Source of the DNA: Bacteroidia bacterium
GTDB lineage: Bacteria > Bacteroidota > Bacteroidia > B-17B0 > Aurantibacillaceae
Assembly: GCA_016788025.1 (NCBI GenBank)
Contig: JAEUTM010000500.1
Location: forward strand, 1 to 36,429
DNA length: 36,429 bases
Reading direction: 5' to 3'
The position numbers were made by a program, and so were the translations under genes. The notes below the pieces were generated by a model. It was not told where the DNA came from, did no database searches, and saw only the letters and a program-made list of their open reading frames with translations. Shown here piece by piece: positions 6,871 to 15,593 of the stretch. Each line of letters starts with the position of its first letter. The stretch's first letter is position 1.

Positions 6871-8852
6871 GCTGTTTGTTTGGTCTTTTTAACATCAAAA
6901 CTAAAGGTTGTTCCCTTATCCTTTGCAGTCTGCACGTTCAGTTTAGATTCCAGCTGTTCCACTAAAATAAACACCAACTCCATTCCGAGGGTCTTACTTT
7001 CAAAATAATTAAACCCTTCCGCGAGGCCTCTTCCATTGTCGGACACACTTACGGTAAAACTGTTTTCGTTTTCGGTAAGAGCCACTGTAATAAGGCCGTT
7101 TCTTCCTGTTGGAAAGGCGTGTTTGTAAGCGTTGGTAAGCAATTCATTTATCACAAGGCCCAGTGGTACCGCTCCATCGATGGTGAGTTTTTCATTACTT
7201 GGACTTATCTGTACAATGGTTGTGATATTGCTTTGCGACATGGCCGCCTCGATCTGATGTACTAACGTTTCCACATACTCGCCGAGATGAATGCTTGAGA
7301 TCGTAGATCTTTGATACAACATCTGGTGGGTTAAAGCAATGGCGTTGATGCGTTGCCTTGCCTCAAATAAAATAGTTTCTGTTTTTTCGTCTTCTATTTT
7401 ACCGATCTGCAAATTCAACATGGAGTTGATGATCTGAAGATTATTCTTTACCCGATGATGTATTTCTTTTATCAGCGCCTCTTTCTCCTTCAGCGTGTGC
7501 TCTATCTGTGCGTGCTGCACCTGGATCTGTTCGTTCTTATGAGAAAGCTGACTCTCGCGTTTTTTGAAACTTCTGTTATTTACAATCAGGATAATTATAA
7601 CAAAAAGCGAAACCAGGAAGCCAACGATAACATAGATGCGGAACAGATCTTCTTTTTTCTTTTCCAATTGCTCTTGTTTCTTGGAATTTTCTTTTTCGGA
7701 AAACTCAAGTCCTCTCCGCTCTATTTCCAACGCTATTCCCTGAGCAATTAATTTGGCTTCTCTCTCTGAAATTTCAAGGCTGTCATTTAAGATATGATAG
7801 TTCCGGTACATGTCAACGGCGGATTTATTATCACCAATTGACTGATAGTACTCCGCTTTTGCTTCCAGCAATTCAAGCTTGTCTTCGTCGTTTATTTTCG
7901 CTTTATCTGCTAACACATCCGCTGTATCGAGATAACGTTTTGCTGTTGCGTTGTCGTTTAAACCGATATAACAATCAATCAGTGGAACACAGGCGTTAAA
8001 ACCGCTTTGATAATGGTTGGTCCTGGTGCTTGCCCAAAGATCCTTCTTTAAAAGTTCGATTGCTTGTTTGTATTCTTTTTTTGCGCGGTAACACATACCA
8101 AGGTTTCCATCTACCAGACCATTATAAAATAAATAAAACAAAGGTCTCTTGGGATCAGGCACCGCCTTTGACAACTGCTCTTTTGCTTTATGAAAATAGA
8201 CTGCGGCGCTATCCGGGTTTCTCTCCGGATCAAAAAACACTCCCAGATCATTGTAATAATTAATCAAATCGTCGTTGGTGTGTTCTTTTTGTTTTTGAAA
8301 TTCTTTTCTGCGTTGCAGAATGGCTTCCGATTTAAGGCCAATGATGAAATACATGCTGCTGGTTGTGTAGCCGTAATCTATATACGTGGAATCTTTTTTC
8401 GGCCAGAGTTCCTGTAACTTAAATTCGTATTCGAATGCTTTGTTAAAATTATTGAGTTTGACATTTGCATTTTTAAGCATTTTAAAACAACGAAGGCTGT
8501 CATTCAGATTTGTTGCATGATGCCAAAGAGCGTTCTCCATCACCAGGATGGCTTCGCGGTAGTTCTTCTCATACATCCACTTGTCAAATTCAATCTTATC
8601 AATAAGTATTCTCACTGAATTGAACTGTTTGTTTACAGCACCTGACGCATCAATTTTTTGTTTGATCTGATAAATGCTGTCTTTAATCAAATGAAAAACA
8701 GGTAACAGGTCGCGGTGATTATAGGAAGCAGCGAGTTCTATTTTCTCCGAACTTTTTGCGGCTTCGAATGCTTTCATAAACTTGGCCGAATCGAACTGAG
8801 CCTGCGCAAAGCTTACAATACAAAACAGAATATATGTTAGTGTTCTTTTCAA
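6867..8852 (-). CDS. TPR-containing sensor histidine kinase (HisKA_2/HATPase_c)
   Basis: 661-residue kinase. The start is a TTG at 8852: a TAA lies in frame two codons upstream and the next Met is residue 26, which would remove the signal peptide (ends ...CIVSFAQA at 18). Residues 20-400 form a periplasmic TPR-like helical sensor, with repeats such as NLGMCYRAKKEYKQAIELL at 250-268. One membrane helix lies at 405-426 and a coiled coil at 428-460. The HisKA_2 box KEIHHRVKNN has candidate phosphoacceptor His465. The ATPase has N-box VINELLTNAYKHAF (568-581) and DNGRG (605-609). No response regulator is adjacent; its 3' end overlaps holA. Signal and partner are unknown. Confidence 0.9.
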   Translation of the reverse strand: MKRTLTYILFCIVSFAQAQFDSAKFMKAFEAAKSSEKIELAASYNHRDLLPVFHLIKDSIYQIKQKIDASGAVNKQFNSVRILIDKIEFDKWMYEKNYREAILVMENALWHHATNLNDSLRCFKMLKNANVKLNNFNKAFEYEFKLQELWPKKDSTYIDYGYTTSSMYFIIGLKSEAILQRRKEFQKQKEHTNDDLINYYNDLGVFFDPERNPDSAAVYFHKAKEQLSKAVPDPKRPLFYLFYNGLVDGNLGMCYRAKKEYKQAIELLKKDLWASTRTNHYQSGFNACVPLIDCYIGLNDNATAKRYLDTADVLADKAKINDEDKLELLEAKAEYYQSIGDNKSAVDMYRNYHILNDSLEISEREAKLIAQGIALEIERRGLEFSEKENSKKQEQLEKKKEDLFRIYVIVGFLVSLFVIIILIVNNRSFKKRESQLSHKNEQIQVQHAQIEHTLKEKEALIKEIHHRVKNNLQIINSMLNLQIGKIEDEKTETILFEARQRINAIALTHQMLYQRSTISSIHLGEYVETLVHQIEAAMSQSNITTIVQISPSNEKLTIDGAVPLGLVINELLTNAYKHAFPTGRNGLITVALTENENSFTVSVSDNGRGLAEGFNYFESKTLGMELVFILVEQLESKLNVQTAKDKGTTFSFDVKKTKQTA

Positions 8853-9120
8853 GTTCTTTTAGGATCTGTCTGTGTTCTTGGGTTGTTCAAATGAGTTCAG
8901 AATGTCCTGGCTTTATTAACGTGTAAATTTAAACACAAAGCAGGTTATATAAAAGGAATGTTTTTATTGCAGAATGCTGATTATTAAGTATCTGGATGAT
9001 TTGATTGTTGGGGGTGAACTGCTACTAAAGATAACAAGAAAAATGTATTAAGGATCGTTGTTTTTAAGGCCTTCGTCGAAAATTAAGAATGAGCTTACAA
9101 TTGTTCTAAGGAAGTCAAAT

Positions 9121-10662
9121 TTATCCGGCCCAGCCCTCACGATCGAGACTTCTGTACTGAATAGCTTCCGCGATGTGATTTGTTTCAATGTTCTCGGACT
9201 TGTCGAGATCAGCGATCGTACGGGCTACTTTTAAAATCCTGTCGTAGGCCCGTGCGCTTAGTCCTAAACGTTCCATGGCATTTTTTAGAAGCGAATTTCC
9301 TGTATCATTCAGTTCGCAGTATTTTTTAAGATGGCGCGTGCTCATTTGGGCATTACAATGTGTTTTCTCTTCTTTTTTATAACGTTCGTTCTGTATCGAA
9401 CGCGCCTCCATCACCCGTGCACGAATATCTTTGCTTTGCTCAGAATTTTGCTGTTTGTTTAATTCTCCAAAAGGGACCGGAGTTACTTCGATATGCAGAT
9501 CTATCCTGTCTAATAAAGGTCCGCTGATCTTATTCAGATATTTCTGTACAATTCCCGGAGCGCAGACACATTCCTTTTCCGGGTGGTTATAATAACCACA
9601 GGGACAAGGATTCATACTGGCAACCAACATAAAACTGGCCGGATATTCAACACTGAATTTTGCACGACTAATTGTGACAACCCTGTCCTCGATGGGCTGG
9701 CGCATTACCTCAAGAACAGTACGCTTGAATTCGGGCAACTCATCCAGAAACAAAACGCCATTGTGTGCCAGGCTTATTTCACCGGGTTGGGGATGATTAC
9801 CACCTCCTACCAGTGCAATATCGCTGATGGTGTGGTGTGGTGAACGAAATGGCCGGCGTGTAACAAGACCGCTTCCGCTTTTGCCTGTTTTACCGGCGAC
9901 ACTGTGGATTTTTGTTGTTTCGAGGGCTTCTTCTACCGTTAATGGAGGTAATATACTCGGCAAGCGTTTGCTTAACATGGTTTTACCGGCCCCTGGCGGA
10001 CCTATGAGAATAACGTTGTGGCCACCGGCAGCAGCTATCTCCAGTGCACGTTTAATATTTTCCTGCCCCTTTACATCCGCAAAATCAAAATCCGTAAAAT
10101 CAGAGCTATTCAGAAAAGCCTCGTTGAGCGTAGTTTCCGATCTTTGCAATTGACCCGCTCCGGTGAAAAAGTCTATCACCTGTTTTATGGTAGACGCTTT
10201 GTAAACCTCTATATCAGCCACTACGGATGCTTCCTCGGCATTGGCCTCGGGAACAATGATCCCTTTGAATCCGTTCTGTCGTGCATGAATTGTTATGGGC
10301 AGTGCACCTTTAATGGGCCTTATCTCGCCATCCAGCGAAAGTTCTCCCATAATTACATAATCTGAAATATCGGGTGCTTCAATTTGCCCACTTGCAGCGA
10401 GAATACCCATGGCAATAGTCAGATCGTAAGCCGAACCTTCTTTTTTAATATCCGCAGGAGCCATATTAATGGTTACCGCTTTACCTGGAATTTTAAGGTC
10501 TATTTGTTTTAAAGCAGTGTGGATGCGCTGCTGGCTCTCCTTTACAGCATTATCGGGCAGCCCCACAATCAAGAAGTTAACTCCTGTTCCAACACTCACT
10601 TCTACCGTTACTTTTGTAGCACTTATGCCTTGCACGGCATATCCATAGGTTTTAACCAACAT
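9121..10662 (-). CDS. YifB/ComM-family Mg-chelatase-like AAA+ ATPase
   Basis: 513-residue protein of the YifB family; its ComM members act as branch-migration helicases in natural transformation. The N-terminal Lon-like S5 fold begins [13 protein letters not shown] and includes [15 protein letters not shown]. The Mg-chelatase AAA+ core has Walker A GPPGAGKT (221-228), the [15 protein letters not shown] loop, Walker [12 protein letters not shown] and sensor [11 protein letters not shown], followed by more cysteines (ECVCAPG). The C-terminal Mg_chelatase_C domain carries [20 protein letters not shown]. Length is normal. It is a single gene, divergent from the secreted-protein gene at 10754. No dprA or other competence gene is in the window. 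Confidence 0.93.
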   Translation of the reverse strand: MLVKTYGYAVQGISATKVTVEVSVGTGVNFLIVGLPDNAVKESQQRIHTALKQIDLKIPGKAVTINMAPADIKKEGSAYDLTIAMGILAASGQIEAPDISDYVIMGELSLDGEIRPIKGALPITIHARQNGFKGIIVPEANAEEASVVADIEVYKASTIKQVIDFFTGAGQLQRSETTLNEAFLNSSDFTDFDFADVKGQENIKRALEIAAAGGHNVILIGPPGAGKTMLSKRLPSILPPLTVEEALETTKIHSVAGKTGKSGSGLVTRRPFRSPHHTISDIALVGGGNHPQPGEISLAHNGVLFLDELPEFKRTVLEVMRQPIEDRVVTISRAKFSVEYPASFMLVASMNPCPCGYYNHPEKECVCAPGIVQKYLNKISGPLLDRIDLHIEVTPVPFGELNKQQNSEQSKDIRARVMEARSIQNERYKKEEKTHCNAQMSTRHLKKYCELNDTGNSLLKNAMERLGLSARAYDRILKVARTIADLDKSENIETNHIAEAIQYRSLDREGWAG

Positions 10663-10698
10663 GTCGCAAATTAAACCAATTTCGGGCTAATTTTAATT

Positions 10699-10728
10699 TT
10701 TGGGTTTTTAATTTTTTTTGTAGGTTTG
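10699..10728 (+). promoter_or_regulatory. Bacteroidota-type promoter
   Basis: TTTG at 10699-10702, an 18-base spacer and an exact TAnnTTTG box (TAGGTTTG, 10721-10728) lie 26 bases before the ATG at 10754. This supports that start codon over an upstream TTG at 10730. Confidence 0.6.
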
Positions 10729-10753
10729 GTTGTTAACATCAACAACGAACCGA

Positions 10754-11191
10754 ATGAGAAAATTAGTTTTACTAAGCGCTATTTTATTATCAATCAATCT
10801 TATAGCCCAGGAAGAAAAACAAGTGGAGCTGAACTGCTACAACAAATGGGCAGCCAAATTTGAAGACCGGGGTGCAGAAGCGGTGAAAGATGGCGTTTAT
10901 GAAGACGTGATCGTGACCAACCGCCAAGGGGCAAAAGCTACCTGCCACAACGGAAAAGCAGAAGTCAGGAACGGAATCGTTGTGAAGTTTTATATCCTTT
11001 TAAGCGATGGATCGCATGAGGAGGTAAAACGCACCTGGAAAAACAACTCCGAAAAAAACGTTAATATCATCAACGGCATCAGTAAAACCATGGTTTCCGT
11101 GCACGGGGAACTTATCAACGTGCTTTGGCCTTCTATGATCAAGGCTAAAAAAGCCAAGCCAACAACGGCGCCCGATCCTACCGACGACTAA
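10754..11191 (+). CDS. Small secreted protein of unknown function
   Basis: 145-residue protein with a clear signal peptide (MRKLVLLSAILLSINLIAQ, cleavage near residue 19). The mature part is mainly beta-strand-like: ELNCYNKWAAKFEDRGAEAV, then VYEDVIVTNRQGAKATC, then VVKFYILLSDGSHEE. It has two cysteines (28 and 64) that could form a disulfide and a proline/threonine-rich acidic tail (TTAPDPTDD). I do not recognise a family. It has its own promoter at 10699-10728 and is followed 73 bases later by hemA on the same strand. No terminator is visible between them. Confidence 0.75.
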   Translation: MRKLVLLSAILLSINLIAQEEKQVELNCYNKWAAKFEDRGAEAVKDGVYEDVIVTNRQGAKATCHNGKAEVRNGIVVKFYILLSDGSHEEVKRTWKNNSEKNVNIINGISKTMVSVHGELINVLWPSMIKAKKAKPTTAPDPTDD

Positions 11192-11264
11192 GGACTGATT
11201 TTTCTCAGCTCCCGGTTCTGATTTTAGTCATCTATGACAATATGATGACAAAAGAAGTCCGTGG

Positions 11265-12518
11265 ATGTACCATATTTGTGGTATCATTTTGGATACGTTT
11301 AAAGTCATAGCATTTACGCACAAAAACCTTCCCCTGGAGCTGATCGGGAAGTTACACTTAAGCCAGGAAGAGCAGACTGATTTACTGTTAAAATTAAAAC
11401 AGCACTTTCAATTTGAAGAACTTCTGTTCTTAAGCACCTGCAATCGCATCGAGCTTCTGATTAAATCAACTTCTGATGTTGATGTAAGCCTCACAAAAGA
11501 AATTGCATTGTATCTTAATGGCAAACTGAATAACTATGAGGCTACACGTTTGGCGGATGCCGCTGAAATTTATGAAGGAGAAGAAGGGATTCAGCACATT
11601 CTGAAAGTGGCTTCTTCGCTTGAATCATTAGTAGTTGGTGAAAGAGAAATTATCACGCAGGTACGAAAAGCTTATGATTTCTGCAATGAACTTGGTCTTA
11701 CCGGTGATTTTATCCGTCTGGTGATCAGGCAAACCATTGAGACTGCAAAAGAAATTTATACCAATACAAATATTGCGAAGAACCCGGTTTCTGTGGCTTC
11801 GCTGGCATACAGACAATTGCGCGAACTCGGTATTAAAAACGATGCAAGAATTGTTTTTGTTGGCAGTGGTGAAACAAATACCATTCTGGCAAATTATTTT
11901 CAAAAACATAAGTTTGCAAACTTCACGGTATTTAACCGTACCCTTGCAAACGGCGAAAAACTTGCAAAGATGTTGAACGGAAGATCATTCGACCTCAAAA
12001 GCATCTCAACATACAGTGAAGGATTTGATGTGTTGGTTGTGTGTACTTCAAGTTCGGAACCGGTAATTACGGAAACTATTTTTGAAACATTAAAGGCGAA
12101 CGAGACTTCAAGAAAAGTAATTATCGATCTGGGGCTTCCTGCAAATGTTGCTGAAACAGCGGCAAAACATTCTCTTGTAAGTTACATTGATATTAACTCT
12201 CTCAGGATCCAGGCTGAAATTAATCTTCAGTTGAGGAAAGATGAAGTGATTAAGTGCGAAGAGATCATCAAACACAAGACGGAGCAGTTTAATTCACTTT
12301 ACGCCGAAAGACGTATTGAACTTGCTTTTGGAGAAGTTCCAAAACAAGTAAAAGCCATTAAAGATCTTGCAGTGAGAGAGGTATTTGCTAAAGAAGTTGG
12401 GGCTCTTGATCCTCAAAGCAAGGAAGTGCTTGAAAAAGTACTATCATATATGGAGAAAAAATACAATGCTGTAGCGATTAAAACAGCGAAGGAAGTTTTT
12501 CTGAGTGCCAGGAATTAA
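11265..12518 (+). CDS. hemA: Glutamyl-tRNA reductase
   Basis: 417-residue enzyme that reduces glutamyl-tRNA(Glu) to glutamate-1-semialdehyde with NADPH, the first committed step of C5-pathway tetrapyrrole synthesis. The catalytic Cys is in LFLSTCNRIELL (Cys59). The SLESLVVGEREIITQVRKAY segment follows at 118-137. The NADPH Rossmann strand is RIVFVGSGETN (195-205). The C-terminal dimerisation helix ends the protein. Family members usually begin close to the FKVIAFTHKNLPLE strand, so the true start could be TTG at 11289 rather than ATG at 11265. A weak -7-like CATATTTG lies between the two. A strong terminator follows 18 bases after the stop, so hemA ends its transcript. No other heme genes are nearby. 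Confidence 0.93.
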   Translation: MYHICGIILDTFKVIAFTHKNLPLELIGKLHLSQEEQTDLLLKLKQHFQFEELLFLSTCNRIELLIKSTSDVDVSLTKEIALYLNGKLNNYEATRLADAAEIYEGEEGIQHILKVASSLESLVVGEREIITQVRKAYDFCNELGLTGDFIRLVIRQTIETAKEIYTNTNIAKNPVSVASLAYRQLRELGIKNDARIVFVGSGETNTILANYFQKHKFANFTVFNRTLANGEKLAKMLNGRSFDLKSISTYSEGFDVLVVCTSSSEPVITETIFETLKANETSRKVIIDLGLPANVAETAAKHSLVSYIDINSLRIQAEINLQLRKDEVIKCEEIIKHKTEQFNSLYAERRIELAFGEVPKQVKAIKDLAVREVFAKEVGALDPQSKEVLEKVLSYMEKKYNAVAIKTAKEVFLSARN

Positions 12519-12535
12519 GAAACAAAATTCAATAG

Positions 12536-12566
12536 AAAGCCCGCCTGAAAGCGGGCTTTTGTTTTT
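12536..12566 (+). terminator. Intrinsic terminator after hemA
   Basis: AAAGCCCGC (12536-12544) pairs perfectly with GCGGGCTTT (12551-12559) across a 6-base loop. A T-rich tract runs to 12566. Confidence 0.92.
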
Positions 12567-12704
12567 CAGGATATACAAGCCCTTCAAATGACCAAATATC
12601 CGGATTCGCCGAAGCAAAAGCGCTTTTGATCTTAATTCCGACAGACAAGTGATTTCCGAAAATGGATTTTGTTACCTTTACGTATACCCCCTTCCCGAAA
12701 TCTC

Positions 12705-13076
12705 ATGAAAAAGACTGCATTTTTAGTTTCATTTCTCACAGCCATTACAATGTCCGCACAGGACAATAAAAAAGCTGTAATCGTTCAAAAACCGATAGAG
12801 CAAAAATCAGATAAGGAAAAAGCAGAAGAACAAAAGGCCGAGGAAAAACGACTTAAACGGGAAGAGGGAAAAGCCAAAGCGCTTGAAGAGCAAAAAAAAG
12901 AGGAGCGTGAAATAATGGAAGAGAATCAGAAGAAGAGAGAAAAACGCGAGAAGAAAGCCCTGGAAAAAGAAGAAAAAAAGAAAAAGAAAAGAGAAGAAAA
13001 GCGTCGGAAAGAAGTTGAGCGCGCTCAAAAAAAGGGAAACTCCGAACACGCTACTCCCGGTAAACTTGGAGGCTAA
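12705..13076 (+). CDS. Lys/Glu-rich exported coiled-coil protein
   Basis: 123-residue protein. The ATG at 12705 gives a signal peptide (MKKTAFLVSFLTAITMSAQ). Almost all of the rest (about residues 30-110) is charged, built of Lys, Glu, Arg and Ala with almost no hydrophobic residues. It reads as a single alpha-helix or coiled coil, followed by a Gly/Pro-containing tail. No family is recognised, and low complexity makes homology searches unreliable. It stands alone after the hemA terminator. A weak TACCTTTA -7-like box lies at 12673-12680. A charged-helix protein of the same general style is encoded at 17079-18737. Confidence 0.65.
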   Translation: MKKTAFLVSFLTAITMSAQDNKKAVIVQKPIEQKSDKEKAEEQKAEEKRLKREEGKAKALEEQKKEEREIMEENQKKREKREKKALEKEEKKKKKREEKRRKEVERAQKKGNSEHATPGKLGG

Positions 13077-13318
13077 TAACAAAGCTCCATTTTTTAAAGC
13101 TCATATCCCAACAACAAATTGCTGTTTACTGATTGTTCCTGTCACAAAACCCAGTTTCCACATCACCAGGGAACCCTGGCTATGTTCCGGAATTTATATC
13201 CATACCCTTACTGAAAATCCCTGTTGACGCAATTTGTTTCTTTCGCTTCTTAAGTGGTTCAATTCTGCCGCTATTATGCATATCGTTTATTCTTCTAAAT
13301 GATTTTAAATTCCTAACA

Positions 13319-14839
13319 TTGCCGGACAGATTGAGTGCCTTATCCAAATATTACTTTCTGCTGATTTTTTTTGTTTGCACTTCATTTTTTCTAAATGCGC
13401 AACCGGAGCATGGCCTGGTTGCAAGGTTTTCCTTTAATAATGGTTCTGAACTCGAAGAGCTCAGCGGTGCTAAAATTAAATTGGTAGGCACGCGGTCAAC
13501 TGATGACCGGTTCGGAAACAAAAACAATGCAGTGTATGTTTTCGGCAACAAATACAGTTATATTAATTTAGGTAACAATCCTACACTGAAACAGAAAAAT
13601 ATTACGATTTCTCTTTGGGTAAGGATAGAAAACCCTGTTTACAGTGGCTGGGGAAGAGAAGTAAACCCAATTATGATCACCAAGCGAAACCGTAATGTTG
13701 ATTTTTATGAAGCCTACAGCATGGGTTATTATTATGAGACGAAGAATGTAATTGGTTTATGTACAAAAGATTCCACGCGTGAAGTCAGCATTTCGGGCAC
13801 CCGCGAATTTAAATTAAGGAAATGGCATCACCTGGCTTTGACCTACGATTTCAACTCCCTTTCATTCTATATAGATGGTGAGCTTGAAAACACCATGAAG
13901 AAGGGTTTTGATCTGGAATTCGATCCTTTGGATTCTGTACTCATTGGTTCGACTGCCAGTTCAAAAAACTCCCGTTACCTGAACGCGATTGTAGATGATA
14001 TTCGATTTTACAACCGGGCCCTGAATGCAGACGAAATACAAATGCTTTATGATGAACCAGATCCAAACAGGACCTGGATTGCTCTTAAATGGATTGCCGC
14101 CTCCCTGCTGTTTATAGGACTGCTCATCATTCTAACATTATATATCCGCTACAGGACCCGCAAGACCCTAATAAAAGAAAAACAAAAACTTGAAGTACAG
14201 AACCTTGTTTTGCAAACCGAATTACGGGTAAACAGGGCATTGATGAACCCTCATTTTGTTTTTAATTCTTTAAACGCGCTTCAAAACCTCATCTTAAAAA
14301 AAGAATACCAACCGGCGAACGATTACCTGGTGAAGTTTTCAAGACTCATGCGCCTGATTCTTGAAAACAACATGTCAGATGACATCACACTCGATCACGA
14401 GATCGATATGCTGAAGCGTTACCTTGAACTTGAAGACCTGCGTTTCCATGGGAACATCAATTACAATATTGAGGTTGAAAACACTATTAGTCCGTCTTTT
14501 GTACACATTCCTGTAATGATGATCCAGCCTTTTGTTGAAAATGCCATTTGGCATGGTTTGCTTAACAAGGACGGTGAAAAAAAATTGAATGTCCGTTTCA
14601 GCAAAAGCGTAGAAAGTTATATCGATTGTGAAATTGAAGACAATGGGATCGGCAGGCGAAAAAACAATTCCAATCGTGAAAATAAATCCCTTGCTACAAT
14701 GTTCATCGAACAACGTTTAGAGCTGCTTAATAAAATACATAAATTAAACTGCCGTCTGCTTATTGAAGATAAACCCAATGAAAGCGGAACGTTAATCAAA
14801 ATCCGAATTCCAATACTTAACCCGGTAAGCCATGCTTAG
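13319..14839 (+). CDS. LamG-domain sensor histidine kinase, LytS type
   Basis: About 506 residues. No ATG is available in frame before the conserved part. TTG at 13319 (or 13331) places a signal peptide (hydrophobic core ...FFVCTSFFLNAQ, end near residue 28) directly before the sensor. Residues 32-246 are a LamG/concanavalin-like domain: LVARFSFNNGS, YINLGNNPTL, ITISLWVRIE, WHHLALTYD, FYIDGELENT, DDIRFYNRAL. One membrane helix spans 254-277, then a short coiled coil. The His_kinase (LytS) domain has candidate phospho-His312 in NPHFVFNSLN, N-box PFVENAIWHG (404-413) and DNGIG (441-445). It overlaps its response regulator by 8 bases. The sensor probably binds a glycan or similar ligand outside the cytoplasmic membrane, which is inference. 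Confidence 0.87.
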   Translation: MPDRLSALSKYYFLLIFFVCTSFFLNAQPEHGLVARFSFNNGSELEELSGAKIKLVGTRSTDDRFGNKNNAVYVFGNKYSYINLGNNPTLKQKNITISLWVRIENPVYSGWGREVNPIMITKRNRNVDFYEAYSMGYYYETKNVIGLCTKDSTREVSISGTREFKLRKWHHLALTYDFNSLSFYIDGELENTMKKGFDLEFDPLDSVLIGSTASSKNSRYLNAIVDDIRFYNRALNADEIQMLYDEPDPNRTWIALKWIAASLLFIGLLIILTLYIRYRTRKTLIKEKQKLEVQNLVLQTELRVNRALMNPHFVFNSLNALQNLILKKEYQPANDYLVKFSRLMRLILENNMSDDITLDHEIDMLKRYLELEDLRFHGNINYNIEVENTISPSFVHIPVMMIQPFVENAIWHGLLNKDGEKKLNVRFSKSVESYIDCEIEDNGIGRRKNNSNRENKSLATMFIEQRLELLNKIHKLNCRLLIEDKPNESGTLIKIRIPILNPVSHA

Positions 14840-15578
14840 AGCGATTATTGTTGATGATGAAATGAATGGTGTAGAAACGCTGCGAATGCTTATTGAATCT
14901 CTTGGAGAAGACGTAAAAATAGTAGCAGAGTCAACCAATCCGCTAAAGTCTAAGGAGCTGATAGAAAATTATAAACCGGAGATTGTTTTTCTTGATATCA
15001 ATATGCCAGGAATGACCGGTTTTGAATTGCTTGATAATCTGGCCTGGAAGAATTTTAACCTGATATTTACTACCGCACACCAGGAATATGCGGTAAGGGC
15101 ATTGAAGAATAATGCCATCGATTATCTTTTAAAGCCTGTTGACAGGCAGGAACTTTTAGCAGCAATTCTTAAAATAAAAAACAAAATCACCGAATCTCAA
15201 AATACGGCATACAATTACAACGAGTTATTTCAATGGTTAAAACCTGCGTACGACCACAAACTTCTGATTTATTCAAAAACTGGCGTGGAGCACATCAATG
15301 CCTCCAGTATCCTTTATCTTGAGTCACATTCGAATTACACCTCGATATTTACCATGGATGGCAGAGAAATTACCACAACCAAAACCCTGAAAGAATTTGA
15401 AAGCCAGTTATGTGTGAGTGATTCGGGTTTCATGCGCATTCACCATTCCTTTATTGTAAACCTGAACCATGTTGTAAGATATCTGAAAGGTGAAGAGACG
15501 GTATTGACGGTAAATGAGCATTCCATTCCGATTTCACGGAGCAAAAAGAAAATGTTCCACGACTGGCTGAAGATTTAG
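14832..15578 (+). CDS. LytTR-family response regulator
   Basis: 248-residue regulator and the evident partner of the LamG-LytS kinase, whose stop it overlaps by 8 bases. The receiver domain has the acidic pair in IIVDDE (8-9), phosphoacceptor Asp55 in VFLDINMPG, Thr in FTTAHQ and Lys in LLKPVD. The C-terminal LytTR DNA-binding domain starts around YSKTGVEHINASSILYLES and contains FMRIHHSFIVNLNHV and the SRSKKK ending typical of the family. LytTR regulators usually bind pairs of short direct repeats upstream of target genes. No such pair was recognised in the window. Length is normal. Confidence 0.94.
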   Translation: MLRAIIVDDEMNGVETLRMLIESLGEDVKIVAESTNPLKSKELIENYKPEIVFLDINMPGMTGFELLDNLAWKNFNLIFTTAHQEYAVRALKNNAIDYLLKPVDRQELLAAILKIKNKITESQNTAYNYNELFQWLKPAYDHKLLIYSKTGVEHINASSILYLESHSNYTSIFTMDGREITTTKTLKEFESQLCVSDSGFMRIHHSFIVNLNHVVRYLKGEETVLTVNEHSIPISRSKKKMFHDWLKI

Positions 15579-15593
15579 TCGGCCTGCTTCTTA

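Noticed and set aside
12807-13082. Minus-strand Phe/Leu-rich open frame
   Set aside because: Complement of the Lys/Glu-rich secreted protein gene and a composition artefact.
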